64,000 nt of DNA from Mytilus trossulus (GCF_036588685.1 NC_086381.1:53071431-53135430), one strand, 5' to 3'; counted from the stretch's first letter, positions 31,415 through 44,204 are shown. The notes: generated by a model from the sequence alone, not told the origin. Numbers and translations are program-made.

Positions 31415-31711
31415 CTAAATGAAATCATAATCAACACATTATACATTTTGTAAATTAATTTCTCTAATTCTATGGAAATTTATCCCTTTCCGAACCCATT
31501 GTATAAAAAAATTTAATCAACTTGTGGTTGTTGGTGATCTCTTAAGATCATTGGATGATTTTAAGGTTCATGACCTTTTTAGCTAACTGTATGAATAAAA
31601 ATTTGATAACAGGTGTTAATAAAATTGACAACTTCTTGCAATGTGAAAGGCACTTGAAGGGGATTTTCGGTTAACAAAAAAAGAAAATGTCTTTTTAATC
31701 ATTAGAGAAAC

Positions 31712-32080
31712 AGATTCTTACATAGTTACTCGTGGATTATCGGATTTATCCAATCTCGATAGTTAAATTATAAATTTTAAAGTCCTCGCCGAGGCGGCTC
31801 GGACTTTAAAATTGATAATTTAACTACTGTAAATTCAGAAATCATTGCGTGCATTTATTATTGCGATTCTGTCAATTTACACTTGAATGCGATTCTAATT
31901 TTTACGATTTTGAGAAAAGCCATGCTTAATTCAGTTAAAATATTACAAAATGCGAGTTTTAATTATTGCGTTTACAACTCAGACGCATTATTCGCAATAA
32001 TAAAAACCTCGCAATTTTCTGAATTTACAGTATCTCGATTTGATAAATCCGATAATCCACTGGTATCAATGTAAGAATCT
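31712..32080. repeat. Palindromic element split by a MITE
   Basis: The left arm (31712-31789, with 'atcggatttatccaatctcg' and 'aattttaaagtcctcgccga') is inverted in 31790-31824 plus 32033-32080. The MITE at 31827-32030 sits inside the right arm. Confidence 0.8.
31827..32030. mobile_element. MITE, 204 bp, 'CTGTAAATTCAGAAA' ends, TA duplication
   Basis: CTGTAAATTCAGAAATCATT and TTTTCTGAATTTACAG are inverted. TA at 31825-31826 and 32031-32032. A 63-codon frame covers it but is not a gene. A half copy is at about 49722-49775. Confidence 0.83.
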
Positions 32081-32259
32081 ATATTTATCTGTAACCTATA
32101 ATTTACAAAATATTGTTCAGATTTCTTAAAACGGGTAGACAGTTGTTATAAATCTTTTTTTTTAAATCAATAGAAAAGATAGAAAAGTTTTTAAAAAAAA
32201 ACTTACATTTAAATTTAACTGCATAAAAAAAATTCTGAATATTTTACAGTTATCTCCCA

Positions 32260-32659
32260 TTAAGGATGTTTGCTTGTCATGATTTGGATTTTTATGTCAG
32301 ATTTTCGAAATCCTCTGGTTTTATCCATTTGAATGCATTAAAAAAAATTTGCCCATGAACCCCCATTTTTCTTTTCATAACTCTTTTACATGGATAATTA
32401 TACGCCATTTCTAAAAGTTTTATAAAATTTTATTTATTCTTTAATAGTTTTTGAGAACTTTAGCAGGTCAATGATAAGGCTATGAAAAATCAAGAGAATT
32501 CATTTTCCCGCCAAAATTTCAATGGCTTATATCTCGAAAATAAGCACATTGACCCCTATATTTTTTTTGCTTTTCTGCTTTGTCAATTAATCCCCTATCA
32601 ATATATGCTAGTTTTAAGAAAAGTTATTTATTTTGAAACTGATCAGCAAACTTCCTTAA
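32260..32659. mobile_element. MITE-like element with TTAAGGATGTTTGCT ends
   Basis: TTAAGGATGTTTGCT at left, AGCAAACTTCCTTAA at right, 400 bp. The ends resemble those at 36371-36939. Confidence 0.65.
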
Positions 32660-32867
32660 ATGCAAAATTGTGTTTAAATTGTACTGGTCTTTTCTTGAAA
32701 TTTACTGACTATTTCAAGGATTTACTATTGATATTTTAATAGTAAATCTTGTTCATGTTTCTTGTATCTATAAATACTAAAATGGTAAATTAATTCATCA
32801 ATGATGTTTTAAAAGCAGTATTTCAGAAGGGTCTGTTATCTTAAAAGATTTGGCTAAAATAGACTTG

Positions 32868-32945
32868 CCTTTTCTATTTTCTTGGTAAAGCCTCAGACTT
32901 GGTTGAAGATTTAATTGACCATCTTCGTAAGAGCTGCTATCCTGG
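32868..32945 (-). other. Exon-like block a, copy 1
   Basis: Minus strand: ATCAG| acceptor and |GCAAGT, a GC-type donor, where copy 2 (40399-40467) has GTAAGT. One frame reads EDGQLNLQPSLRLYQENRK. It is 2 bases shorter than copy 2 near its start, so one copy is shifted in frame. Confidence 0.45.
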
Positions 32946-33469
32946 CTGATAAGGTGGTTCTTCTCAATATCTTATTGTCAATCTATGTTGTGTCCATTTG
33001 GTTTTAGAAAATAACATAACATACATAAAAGTATCAGATATACTTTCAATTAATAAACTTTTAAACAAAAATTCATGTAATTATTTTAAGTGATACATAA
33101 TTTTTCCTACCCAAAATTTCTATATCTAGAAAACATCTGACATGTAATAAATATATGCATAAACATGAGTATTCCCATAAATAAAAATCTAACATTGAGG
33201 GAATTTCAAGTATTTGAAGTTAAACACAGTACAATAAATTACCTCCCTTTGACATAAATTTCACCCTGTTAGAACTCTAAATCTTTGTTTTACATAACAA
33301 AACAAAACAAAAATAGTGTACTGGTAATCAAAATAAAAAAAATAAGTAAATTACAAATATTCAACATATTTCAATAACATTTTTAGTGCAGATGGAGTAA
33401 TGGTGGCTGAATGGTCAAAGTAGTTCAACTACTGTTTCACTAGTTTGTCAACTCTCTGAACCCTCACAT
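32946..33469. other. AT-rich DNA, nothing recognised
   Basis: No gene or clear repeat. Confidence 0.5.
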
Positions 33470-34290
33470 TCGTTGGAGGATCCACCAGGGGGTTCTGGGG
33501 GTTGGAATTCCCCCTTTTTTGGCCTATCAATGCATTTGAATGGGGACATATAGTTAGAACTCCCCTTTGTCCTTAGTTCTTCAACTATGCTCCTTGTAAA
33601 ATATTCTTAAAAAAATACACCCTTTGTTATGAACTCAGCTAAACATGACAAAGGTGAAAAATATATTACAATTTGCTAAAATGAAGTTTGTAAAGGTTCT
33701 GTAGAACACAGTGTCTAGCCAACTTCTGCTGTTAATCTCAGGCTCAACAAAAAAGAGGGAAAATATCAATAGAATATTCCTTCTCCATACTATCATTCGA
33801 TTGTAAGAAACTTCTGTCCAAGTTTGGTAGAAATCCACCTAAGGGGAATCCAGCCCCTCCCCTTTTCCCGTGAAAAAAATGGTTGATTATATAGGGAATC
33901 ATTGAAGCATGACTAGAGAGTCCCTCCCCCCCCTTTTGTGAAAAGTTCTGGATCTTTTGAATTTAATAAATGTTTGCAGACTGTAAATAATAATAACTGG
34001 AAATAAAACCAAGTCCATTTATAAGTAAAATACAGATAAACAGGTACACATTTTCCTTCAAAAAATTGAAAAACTTTAACCACAGAGTGAATATATTGTT
34101 TCCTGGCAGAAAGTCCAGTTATAAGTAAAAATTGATTTTTTTTTTAAATTACAAAATTTACTTCTAGATATTATCTTATGGTCATAAACAATGCTTCTGT
34201 CCAAGTTTTGTAAAAATCCAGGATAGTTTAAGAAAATAACTACAGAGTGAATATTTATGACCGCTGCAGCAGCCAAAAGGATGAAGAATT
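33470..34290. repeat. Mosaic of mussel repeats
   Basis: 33470-33560 is the 'ggggttggaattccccc...caatgcatttgaatgggg' repeat. 33680-33840 and 34010-34290 are diverged pieces of the 191-bp-unit family at 52990-54540 ('gttctgtagaacacagtgtct', 'accacagagtgaatat'). 33900-33955 is the 'gcatgactagagag' repeat. Confidence 0.7.
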
Positions 34291-34663
34291 GCTATTTCTT
34301 GCTTTTTCAACTACATTTGAAGGCCTGACAAAAAGTGAAATAAATAACCAGCAAAATGCATAGTATTTATTTTTATTCCAATGGTCTATAAAAGATTCAT
34401 CTATGATAATTCTTATAATAATACTTCAGGGATTGTTGGAGTAATTAAACTATATTGGCATGTTTTAATTTCTACAGCACTTTCATCAGAATAAAAACTT
34501 AGTGACAAAAGAGTACAAAATGGTGAAGTGATAATTTGCACTTAATAATTAATGTCAACAGGGGGAATAATAATAAATAAAAAAATAAAAGAAGATATGA
34601 AAGTAAACTTTAAAAGAATGTTAAATAAAATTTGTTGAATAGTATTTGATCAAATTTTGCAGA

Positions 34664-34890
34664 GGTACATGCTTCCAATTGGCTTCGCTCAGAGTTACTG
34701 CCTCTAATTGGGACCACTCTGCCAAGGGTACTGCTTCTAATTAGGTTAAGCAGACAGAGGTGTATATGTACTGCTTCCAATCAGCTTCGCAACAAGACAG
34801 AGGGTATGTACTCCCAATTAGCTTCACTAAGAGGTACATGCTTCCAATTGGCTTCGCTCAGACAAACGTACTTCTTTCAGTGTTGAAATG
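34664..34890. repeat. Irregular short tandem repeat
   Basis: Four or five imperfect repeats of 'gtactgcttccaattggcttcgc'. Confidence 0.7.
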
Positions 34891-35585
34891 GTACGTTAAG
34901 CAAGTCTGTACTACATCCAGTGTAGTAAATAGTACATAATTGCAAGTCAAATGTCGTCCAAATTTACAAAAACATATTTTATTTAACATTCTTGATTAGT
35001 TAATTTTCACAACTACCTTCACACCCTATTTATAATTTGTTCTGGTGGTGACATTGTGAAATATAAATTATCACTACAGAATTCTGTACTCTCCTGTATT
35101 TTCAATCCTGATGAAGGTGCCATACAAACCAAAATATGTCTTATTAAATCACTGTAGCAATCCCTAAAGTCTTGTTCTTATAAAACATTTAACTCTGTGT
35201 TTTATCGAAACCCTACCCTGCATACATGATCCCTGGATCCACTTTACAGATTACTATATGTAATTGGAGTTTTGGATGGAAGACAAAGAAGGGCACATTT
35301 TCCTCTTTAACATATTATTACAAATTAAACAAAGAAAAATCTTATTTTGCAGGTTCCTTTAGCTTATGTTTGTGGGATCTAAAAATTGAAAAAAATGCAT
35401 TTATAGACCTTGACGAACCAGAAAAATATATCACACACTCTGCATACAGTATTAACTACTATCAATTTTTTTTTAACCTTTTAAAGTAAATTCCTCCAAA
35501 TAATTTAAGCAATAAATAATTGGTTGTCCAGGGGAAGGAGGGACTTTTCAAATTACACCAGAAAAAAAATGTTTAAATATTTTGA
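34891..35585. other. AT-rich DNA, nothing recognised
   Basis: An 87-codon frame at 35226-35489 has no family features. Confidence 0.45.
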
Positions 35586-35966
35586 ATCTTGATAAATTTG
35601 TAAGGGTTCCACGGAACCCAGTGTCTCTCCTACTTTTGCTGTTAAATGCAGACTCAACAAAAATGAGGAAAAAGCTTAAGTCAAGCTTATGCAAGTAAAT
35701 TACTAAATATATTTGAGTTGGGATAGAATCTTTATCAGGACTACAGGATCGGCTGTTTTTAAGCTAAGGATTTCGGGATTGACCCTTTCAGCATCCAAGA
35801 ATTATTTTTTTCCAATTTTGGGACCTCAGGACCATGTTTTTAAGCATCATGGGTTTCGGGATCAGGACCCTTCCTTTGTGGACGCCGGCATACCAAGCCA
35901 ATAACAGAATGTAGGTTTCCTATGTCTCTCTTTTTCGACTAAAGTCGAAGGCTGAACAAAAACCTT
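35586..35966. repeat. Fragments of the mussel 'ggttccacggaaccc' repeat
   Basis: 35598-35680 is the head ('gtaagggttccacggaaccc') and 35930-35966 the tail ('cgactaaagtcgaaggct'). The tandem centre is missing and replaced by unrelated sequence. Confidence 0.7.
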
Positions 35967-36253
35967 TCAATAATTGAACATTTTTTCTTTTTTTTTTTAG
36001 ATTCTCCATTCTTAAACTACTTGAAGTGTTTTCTCCAGATATAAGTATGAACAAAAAATAGTATTTTTTTAAATTTCAAAGATTTATCAACCAACAACTT
36101 CCAATCTTTTTGAAAATGGAGAACCTGTACATATTTTTTTTCTTTATATGGTAAAAATTATATACATTTTCTCAAACATATAAAAAATAGTCTGAATTAC
36201 ATTCTATGCTGTTACAGTAAAATCACATAGCCCTTTTAAGCAGTCACAGTTAC
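35967..36253 (-). other. Exon-like block d, copy 2
   Basis: Counterpart of 29845-30149. Minus strand TTTTTCAG|GTAACTGTGACTGC. Confidence 0.45.
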
Positions 36254-36370
36254 CTGAAAAAGAAATATACAGAATTAATCGTAATATCTAAAATTTGAAA
36301 CAATATCAAATGTAAAATAATAAATAACTGGTCATTAAAATCATGATTCATAAAACATTTCTTACTTTGT

Positions 36371-36939
36371 TTAAGGAGGCTTGCGGGTATAAAAAATTCA
36401 GCAAAAATTAAACATTTTTTTCATTAAATTTTTTATTTATTACACTATTAGTTATTACTTTATAATTTGGTAAAAAAAATCACCCAGAAAAATAATTCTT
36501 GTTTGGCCAAAGATGACTTTAAAAATGTTAACTTCATTGACAAAGCTCCAAATTATCTCCCTTTGGTGCAAATATGTCATTTTTTTATGTTTAAATTAAA
36601 ATATCTTTGATAACTTACTCATCTGTGACCTATATTTTTTATTATTGTTTTCAAACAAGCTGTACATAAACTAAATAATTGTAAAATTTAAGCGATTTCT
36701 GTAATTTAGTTCTTTTTATATTTCGATATTACCAATATTTCTTAGTTCAACAGAACTAAAAGGACATTAACAAAAATGTATGGTTCTTACGGAGGCAGAT
36801 TGTGAGTTTAAATGAATGGTGACCCCATATTTTTATTTTATATTTATATTAGGTATAAGATAAAGTTTAATCATAGAAGAAATAGCAAAATCCTATATAA
36901 GAAAAAAAAAGTTGATTTAGACCCGCAAGCACCCTTTAA
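36371..36939. mobile_element. MITE-like element with TTAAGGAGGCTTGCGGGT ends
   Basis: The right end ACCCGCAAGCACCCTTTAA is the inverse of the left end. 569 bp. Lies between blocks d and c of copy 2 and is absent from copy 1, so it inserted after the duplication or was lost. Confidence 0.75.
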
Positions 36940-37061
36940 GTGATTTGCTGAAACATTTAAATTCCAGTCTTTATTAGCAGAAAAGGATGAAAAACAAGTC
37001 AATGATTTATGTCTAACATATTTCTTATTTTGCATTTTGTTATATTTGTTTTGGTTCTTAC

Positions 37062-37125
37062 CATAAAAGTCAGCTCTAATGCCCACTCCCAGCTTCAATC
37101 CTTACAGACAAGCTGTGATGCTAAC
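37062..37125 (-). other. Exon-like block c, copy 2
   Basis: 64 bp between CAG| and |GTAAGA, with only two or three substitutions from copy 1. Confidence 0.5.
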
Positions 37126-37268
37126 CTGAAAAATAAAATAATTAGTCATTCAAGATTGTTTAAAAGGATAATTTTTGGTATACTGTATGTATATTCCATA
37201 TTTTGAATGATTGATTCATTTGATTTTTGGTTGATAAATGTCCAGTGGCAAATTAAATTAAGTCTATA

Positions 37269-38060
37269 ACAAGAATGTGTCCTAAGTACACAGATGCCCC
37301 ACTCGCACTATCATTTTCCATGTTCAATGGACCTTGAAATTGGGTAAAGAATCTAATTTGGCATCAAAATTAGAAAGATAATACATGGAACATGTGTACT
37401 AAGTTTCAAGTTGTTAGGTCTTCAACTTCATCAAAAACTACCTTAACCAAAAACTTTAACCTGAAACTCCCACTTTCATTTTCTTTGTTCAGTGGAACGT
37501 GAAATTAGGGTCAAAAGTCTAATTTGGCTTTAAAATTAGAAAGATCATATCATAAGCATCAAGTGTACTAAGTTTCAAGTTGATTGGACTTCAGCTTCAT
37601 CAAAAACTACCTTGACCAAAAACTTTAACCTGAAACTCGCACTTTCATTTTCTATGTTCAGTGGACCGTGAAATTGGGTTCAAATGTCTAATTTGGCTTT
37701 AAAATTAAAAAGATCATGTCATAAGCAACAAGTGTACAAAGTTTCAAATTGATTGGACTTCAGCCTCATCAAAAACTACCTTGACCAAAAACTTTAACCT
37801 GAAACTTGCACTTTCATTTTCTATGTTCAGTGGACCGTGAAATTGGGGTCAAATGTCCAATTTGGCTTTAAAATTAGAAAGATCATATCATAAGCAACAA
37901 GTGTACTAAGTTTCAAATTGATTGGAGTTCAGCTTCATCAAAAACTACTTGACCAAAAACTTTAACCTGAAACCAGGAGTGGGACGAACAAACGGACGAA
38001 CGAACGGAGGCACAGACCAGAAAACATAATGCCCCTCTACTATCGTAGGTGGGGCATAAA
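37269..38060. repeat. Mussel 'gtggggcat' element with four internal tandem units
   Basis: Opens 'caagaatgtgtcc...gatgccccac' and closes 'cccctctactatcgtaggtg' then GGGGCAT, an inverted end pair. Inside are four units of about 165-170 bp ('actttcattttctatgttca', 'aactttaacctgaaac'). Confidence 0.8.
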
Positions 38061-38275
38061 AATGTAATAGAAGTTGGAAACAGCAAACCAGCATCCCAAC
38101 AAATGTTTACATAATCAAATCAGATATTTAAATTTACTCCTTTTAAAAAAGGCAATTAAAGAAAGCAAAGATTCTAACCAAACTCTGACACACCTTCATG
38201 CTTAGAGCACATGCTCAAATACATTTTATAATACTTTTTCTTTTTTAAAAACAGGACTAAAATACTGGTTCATAC

Positions 38276-38342
38276 CTTCGTATTAGTTGTATTAGACCAC
38301 CAAGTCTTATTCCCACACAATGAACACATATCGCAGAAGAAC
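38276..38342 (-). other. Exon-like block b, copy 2
   Basis: 67 bp, TTTTTAG| to |GTATGA on the minus strand, reading FFCDMCSLCGNKTWWSNTTN and then TK in one frame. The phase (two bases needed upstream) fits the donor at 45280. Confidence 0.45.
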
Positions 38343-39017
38343 CTAAAAAGAATTAAAAAGACTTTATGATTTCTTACAAAATGTACAAAATTATAAGTAT
38401 TAACACAACCTTGTAAGATAAAGACGTTACGCACGATATTGCGTCCCAATTGGTAACGTCAAAATTTGACGTTTTATGTCAGTAATCGAGTATACTTTGT
38501 TCGTTTTGTTTGTAATCATTTTTGATCGATATGGATACTTCAAAGTCTTGAATATGTATGAAATATTTGCTACTGGTAGATACGCAAGCAAATGAACTTT
38601 TAGGACTTTTGATTTGGCTTGTGTTGTATTTTTCTTTATATTTATTGTAACTTTCATTGGTTTGCTCTTTTCTTTTTAGTTTCTTAATCTCTTTACACTA
38701 TTTAATTCTCTCTGTCTCAGATTTGAAATTCTTCTTTTCTGGAATTAATTTTTTACCTATTTATTGAAAAATTACCATATGTTTTTTTTTATATTAGATA
38801 ATTATTCATTTTCTATTTGATTATAACTACTTTTATATATTGCAGTTCTTATCGTGGTTTCTATGATTCTATCTATTTTCGATATTTGTAATTTGGTTGT
38901 TTTTTTTTGTCCTCTGATCTTAAAACATGAAATCGAACCGTACTTGTTATTTAAAAACAATGAAATATCGTTCATATATCATATGATACATGTAATACGA
39001 ACTGCTTTCAAATTCGA

Positions 39018-39255
39018 TGGCCTAGGGGGGTGATTGGCCTAATGAGTTCATATTAAGTGATAAAAAGCATGGTAATTTTAAGATACGCTCGTCACGAGAT
39101 TGGTTCGACTCCGATCCTAATCGACAGTTATTGCAACTATTTTTACTTAAGGTCGCCTGATGTCCGGCTTCTCCTACCTTTGATGACAGGTCAATAAAAT
39201 ACAACAAATGTCACTTATACTGTAGTGGTGTTTAACAACAAAACAAAGAACAAAC
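39018..39255 (+). mobile_element. tRNA-derived SINE, Meta-SINE-like core
   Basis: A-box-like TGGCCTAATGAG (39035-39046) and a perfect B box GGTTCGACTCC (39102-39112) are spaced as in tRNA genes. A core with TGTCCGGCTTCTCCTACC, then GTAGTGGTGTTTAACAACAA, and an A/C-rich tail follow. The core resembles the central domain of bivalve Meta-SINEs as I remember it. It is not a functional tRNA: no acceptor stem closes it. Confidence 0.75.
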
Positions 39256-39959
39256 TTTTAGAAATAATTTGAAAACACATATATGTATAGCGTCCCGAAT
39301 CGAAAACGTTCAAAACGTAAGAAAATTGATCAGTGGACAAACTTGCAAGACATTTGATTTGTTAAAAAACGAAGTCATTTCGACATAACAGCTTATCAAA
39401 AAGTATGTTATCGTATTGTGGGGTGAGAGCACAATTACGAAAAAGCACTGTTTTATATGCTACAAATTGAATATTAAATATAATGACGTTGAAACTGACA
39501 GTGTTTTTGTAAAAAGCGGCGAAATTCGACATTGGACAATCTTGCAAGACAATTTCCCGAAGCCAATGCGTTTTTATTTTTGGTGCGAGTGCTGTAAAAT
39601 TCCGGATTTGAAATGGTCTATCTAAGCACATTTGTAGGAATAATTTAGGAAAACAAAATTTTATATCATCTGATATTTTAAAAAGCAATAAATTTTGATA
39701 ACTTACCATTTTCAGAAACCTGACCATGGCGAGGATTATTCATTTTGGAAAAAAAATCAGCTTTTACCTTTCGATCAACACAAAAAACAGCAATGGCGTC
39801 ATAAATTATATTAGACGTTTATCATTCATGCGAATTTTCGTGGATTTTAAACTTTTTATTATACCACAAAAATTCCCGCAAAAGTTATTTTGCAAATAAT
39901 TTGTTACGTCTGACACGCATATTTTTGACGTTTTGGTAATATTTGTATCATTATTTGAA

Positions 39960-40065
39960 ACTATTTTAACCACAGAGTGAATATTTGTGGACGCCGCCGC
40001 CACCGAAATGTAGGATCGCTTAGTCTCGCTTTTTCAACTAAAGTCGAAGGCTCGACAATAAAGCA
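39960..40065. repeat. Tail fragment of the mussel 191-bp-unit repeat
   Basis: 'accacagagtgaatatttgt', 'gatcgcttagtctcgctttt' and 'cgactaaagtcgaaggctcg' match 54440-54535. Confidence 0.75.
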
Positions 40066-40398
40066 GATAACTTGACATAAAAAAAAAAAACAAGTCATAG
40101 TTTTTTGTTTGGAATTTAACTTCACAAAAGTGATGTGCAAATTAAACAGTTAATTATATCCATTGAATGAACAAATCTTGCTGTTTATTGTACTTGTCTC
40201 CCCTAGAAATTTTAAATATTGATCGAAAATCTTGTTCAAGAAAATGGCAATTCAAATTATAAAACTTGTTAAAATTAATACATCAATGGTGTTCTGCGTA
40301 CAGAAGATCAGACTGGTGCTGTCATGTTGTCTTAATATGCACTTCTTGTCAAATGTTACCAGAAAATGTATACAAATATTTGGCTTAAATAAACTTAC

Positions 40399-40467
40399 CT
40401 TCTTAATTTCTTGGTAAAGCCTGAGACTTGGTTGAAGATTTATTTGACCATCTTCCTTCAAGAGCTG
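40399..40467 (-). other. Exon-like block a, copy 2
   Basis: Minus strand ATAG| acceptor and |GTAAGT donor. One frame reads QLLKEDGQINLQPSLRLYQE and then IKK. In that frame the join to block b meets a stop after 11 codons, so this is either an untranslated exon, a different transcript, or not an exon. Confidence 0.4.
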
Positions 40468-40711
40468 CTATCCTGCCTGCCTTCAAAAGTTTTCCATCAT
40501 AGTTATTTATGCTAATCAGTCCACTGAATCCATTTTATCTAAGTAATGAAATGTCATTTCCATTGTACATCATTATTAGTCACCAGAATGTTCCAAGGCA
40601 TCTCACATTATTTTTACAATGGTGGAAACTGGAGAAATTCTCAATTTAAAATACAAATTATTTATGAAATTCATTTAAAAAGTACCAGACATGCATTTTT
40701 TTTTTAATTTT

Positions 40712-40905
40712 ATACAAATGTCAGAAAAAAAGTACAGTGTAGGAATATTTATACAAATGTCAGAAAAAAAAGTACAGTGTAGTAATATTTATACAAATGT
40801 AAGAAAAAAAGTACAGTGTAGTAATATTTAAACAAATGTCAGAAAAAAAGTACAGTGTAGTAATATTTATACAAATGTAGGAAAAAAAGTACAGTGTAGT
40901 AAAAT
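40712..40905. repeat. Tandem repeat, about five 41-bp units
   Basis: Unit 'tatacaaatgtcagaaaaaa' plus 'agtacagtgtagtaatattta', with small length differences in the A run. Confidence 0.9.
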
Positions 40906-43754
40906 AGCAAACACATTGAATCTACATTTTATAATATTTTGAATTTGAAGCATTTAATCAATAATATCTCATTTTAAGGTTTACTTAACTCATGTACATA
41001 GTAGCCAAAATTTGTAAAAGCCTCTATAAATTTGCAAACTCGATGTGAATTCCAAAAGGTATGGGTTAAAAATTATTTATTTTACCTTTGAAGAAAAATT
41101 ACTTAGTTCCCAAGTCGGGGAAAAAAGTGGACAACTTTTAAAATATTTGAACAATCATTGTGTGAAGTTAAAAATATTGAGATTGAAAACTACAGCAGTT
41201 GATTACACAAAATCAGTACCATATTTAAAAATTTCGGAAAACAGTTTTCAAGATCAGAATTAAAGGAAAAATGGGGGGATTTTCCTCAAACAATTCCATA
41301 TAAGCAGGTACACAACTTCAAAATAGATGCAATAATTCTGTGAAGTTTCAGTGGTACAAGAAAAAGAAGCTGAAATGAAAAAATACAAATATGATGTAAA
41401 ATGATATTACATGCATCAAGTATGAAAACTTTACATCTAATTAAAATATTAGAAAGAAAGAATTTAGAACTAAAAAAAATGATATAAATACTGATTCTTT
41501 ATAATAAAAATTAATTTCAATACTTTATAATTCAAATTAATTAATACTTTATATAAATTAAAATTAATTTCAAAATTCAAATGGCACGTAATACTTCAAT
41601 AAAATAGATTTTTACTTTTTATTTAAGTTTAATACTTGAAAGAAAAATAGTAGCAAAATTTACAATTGAAGAGTTTTTTTTTTTGTTATAGGATTATTTA
41701 TAAGAGTAATTTTGATTACTTCCAATGACTTTTGTGAGAGAAAAAGAAAAAAACACTGATATCTTAACAATAATGGACTGAGGCAAGGTTACTGCACCTA
41801 CGGAATCGCTGGTTCCTTAATGCATTATAATTTAATGGCTGGATCTGCCCCTGTGGTTCCTTAAATGGATAAAAACAGGCAATAAACAGACTTACAGGAA
41901 TCAGCTCTTTTGTGCTACTGGGATTAAAAGAAAACAGATTACTAGTTAAATCTAAAGTAGTCTGATTATCTTTAACTTTTAGTGATTAAATCCCCAAAGT
42001 CTGAAACAGGGTCTTATATAAATCTAAAACTGCTTGGTTAACAGAAATGATTGTATGCTGTCGCTTAGGCAAAAATAATCACATATATAATGCCTACCCA
42101 TGTTAAAACTACAATAAAGTATAGCTTGCAACAATTATGGACTAATGGAACTCTTTTGAACTAATGAGGCAAGTTGGATCCCAGTTAGAGAGTAAAGCTC
42201 TCACTATTACTCTTTGTCTGGAGAAATGGTTAAACTCAAGACAATTTAATTTTACAAATTACGATGAGCAATTGTTAAACGGGACTAACAAGTAAAATTA
42301 AAACATTGATACCAGTTGTCAATTATGGTCTCATAATAATGAAGTTATCATAAAATATCTGGAATCTGTGAATGAAAACTAATTTAAGTGTTGAAGGTAA
42401 GAGATGAAAATTAACCCAAGGTTGAGAAGCTTGAAGCAAAGGGAATTAACTACTGTAAGATATAGGAAATGACTCTTCACTTTGAGATGATGATACTTTC
42501 AGATAACTCAAAATAAATTCATCATAAATTTTGTTGGTCATCTCAACAAGATTGATTATCTCCGTTGAGCTGGTACCACAAAAGTGAGAAAAACTATCAA
42601 GTTGGGATGACCCATGATAATCTGTATTGCTATTTTGCTTATGATGACTTTGAAATTTACATTGACAATGGCAAGTGCAGCCTTAGTTTCTAGAGATACT
42701 TTCCATATCTTTCTACTAAGCTGAGAAAGGAAATTATCAGTAATTCAGTAAAATTATGATAATAATCTATATATCATAGAAATTTATTATTGTTCACAAA
42801 ATATTAAGACTTGTCCAAGCTTTCCTTTTTTTCAGAATTAACTACCCCTGCGATTATGTTTATAGCTCTATAATAAGTGTTGATTAAACTTCCAAATTCT
42901 TTTTTGTATGGCCGAATTTTCGTTATGGCTTGGCTGTTAAAAAAATGTATTTTTACTTCTTTATTATCTTGATAGCGATCACTGCTTTAAAGTTTAAGAT
43001 GAAGATAACCAGAAATTTTTTTGAAGAAGATTAAGTTTATTTAAAAAAACTTTTGGGATCATTTTCCATTAATTTACGAGAATATGTTATTCTAGTTTTC
43101 CATTTCCAATACATCATAGTCTGTCAAATACAATTTAGATTTTGATTGAAGATATATATGAAAATTGTACAGATGCAAAGTTCAATCAGCTTTATTCTCA
43201 AACATTAAATTATTTTTTTTATGACTAGAAATATCAAATATTTTTCATTTCAGAATTACATATATAGATTCCATTGAATGGTAAACACACCATCCTAAAT
43301 ACCTCAAAACCAAAGAACAATCCAAAGAACAACTGAAATAAACAGAAGACATAACCAACCATACTCCTAAAACACCAATAAGCAACTTTGTTATATGTTA
43401 GTAAAGACACGCAGCGCTCCAAGCATAATGTATTTCTGAAATGATCATTTGATATTTGTTAAGTCTACGCCAAAACTCTGAAGAAAAAAATGTTTTGCTT
43501 CCGAACTTTGCATGTACTAGACTATGAGTTTAAATCAATTTCAAGTAATAATGTAATTCTATAATATGACAACTACAATGCATTGAAAATGTAAAAATTT
43601 TAGGAAAATTATTATTTTACTATAAATCTTAAATTTTAATTTAAATGTCTTAGGAAAGTTATTTCTTTATAAATCTGAAATTTTAATTTAAATGACATTC
43701 TTTTTTTTAAACAAGGACAAAAAAAAAATGCATTTACTTTAAAACCCATTATCT
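40906..43754. other. Long AT-rich stretch, no gene recognised
   Basis: Read on both strands. Frames of up to 72 codons have no family features. Confidence 0.5.
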
Positions 43755-44204
43755 TTTGATTTTGCCATTTGATTAGGGACTTCCCATTTTGACTTTCCCT
43801 CAGCATTTAGTTTTTTTTTTGTGAGTTTACTTTTTTTTCACCACAAAAAAGTACTGATAGACCTTTAAGTTTAAGACAATGTTAAAAAAACATTTTAGTC
43901 GTTGGATCAAATGACAGTTTGTAGTGGTGAAAATACAGAGAAAATAATCATTACCAGGATATTGAACCTCATCTCAAGTTATTGCAACTATCATCATCTC
44001 TGTATTGATAACTTTTAATATTAAATTAACACCCAAAATATAAAGAAGGCTTTATACCCTGGGTTAATCTCCAACTTCTATATTTTGCTTCTTATGTTGT
44101 TGCACATCAATAGATTTAACTATTGAAAATTATGGACAAATCTTTTAGTGCAATCATACAGAAAAGTTAGACATGTTTTGAGTACAGGTGCTTGGCTATC
44201 ATGG

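Noticed and set aside
39035-39112. Possible functional tRNA gene
   Set aside because: A and B boxes are present, but no acceptor or anticodon stem can be paired. The following core and A-rich tail identify a SINE.
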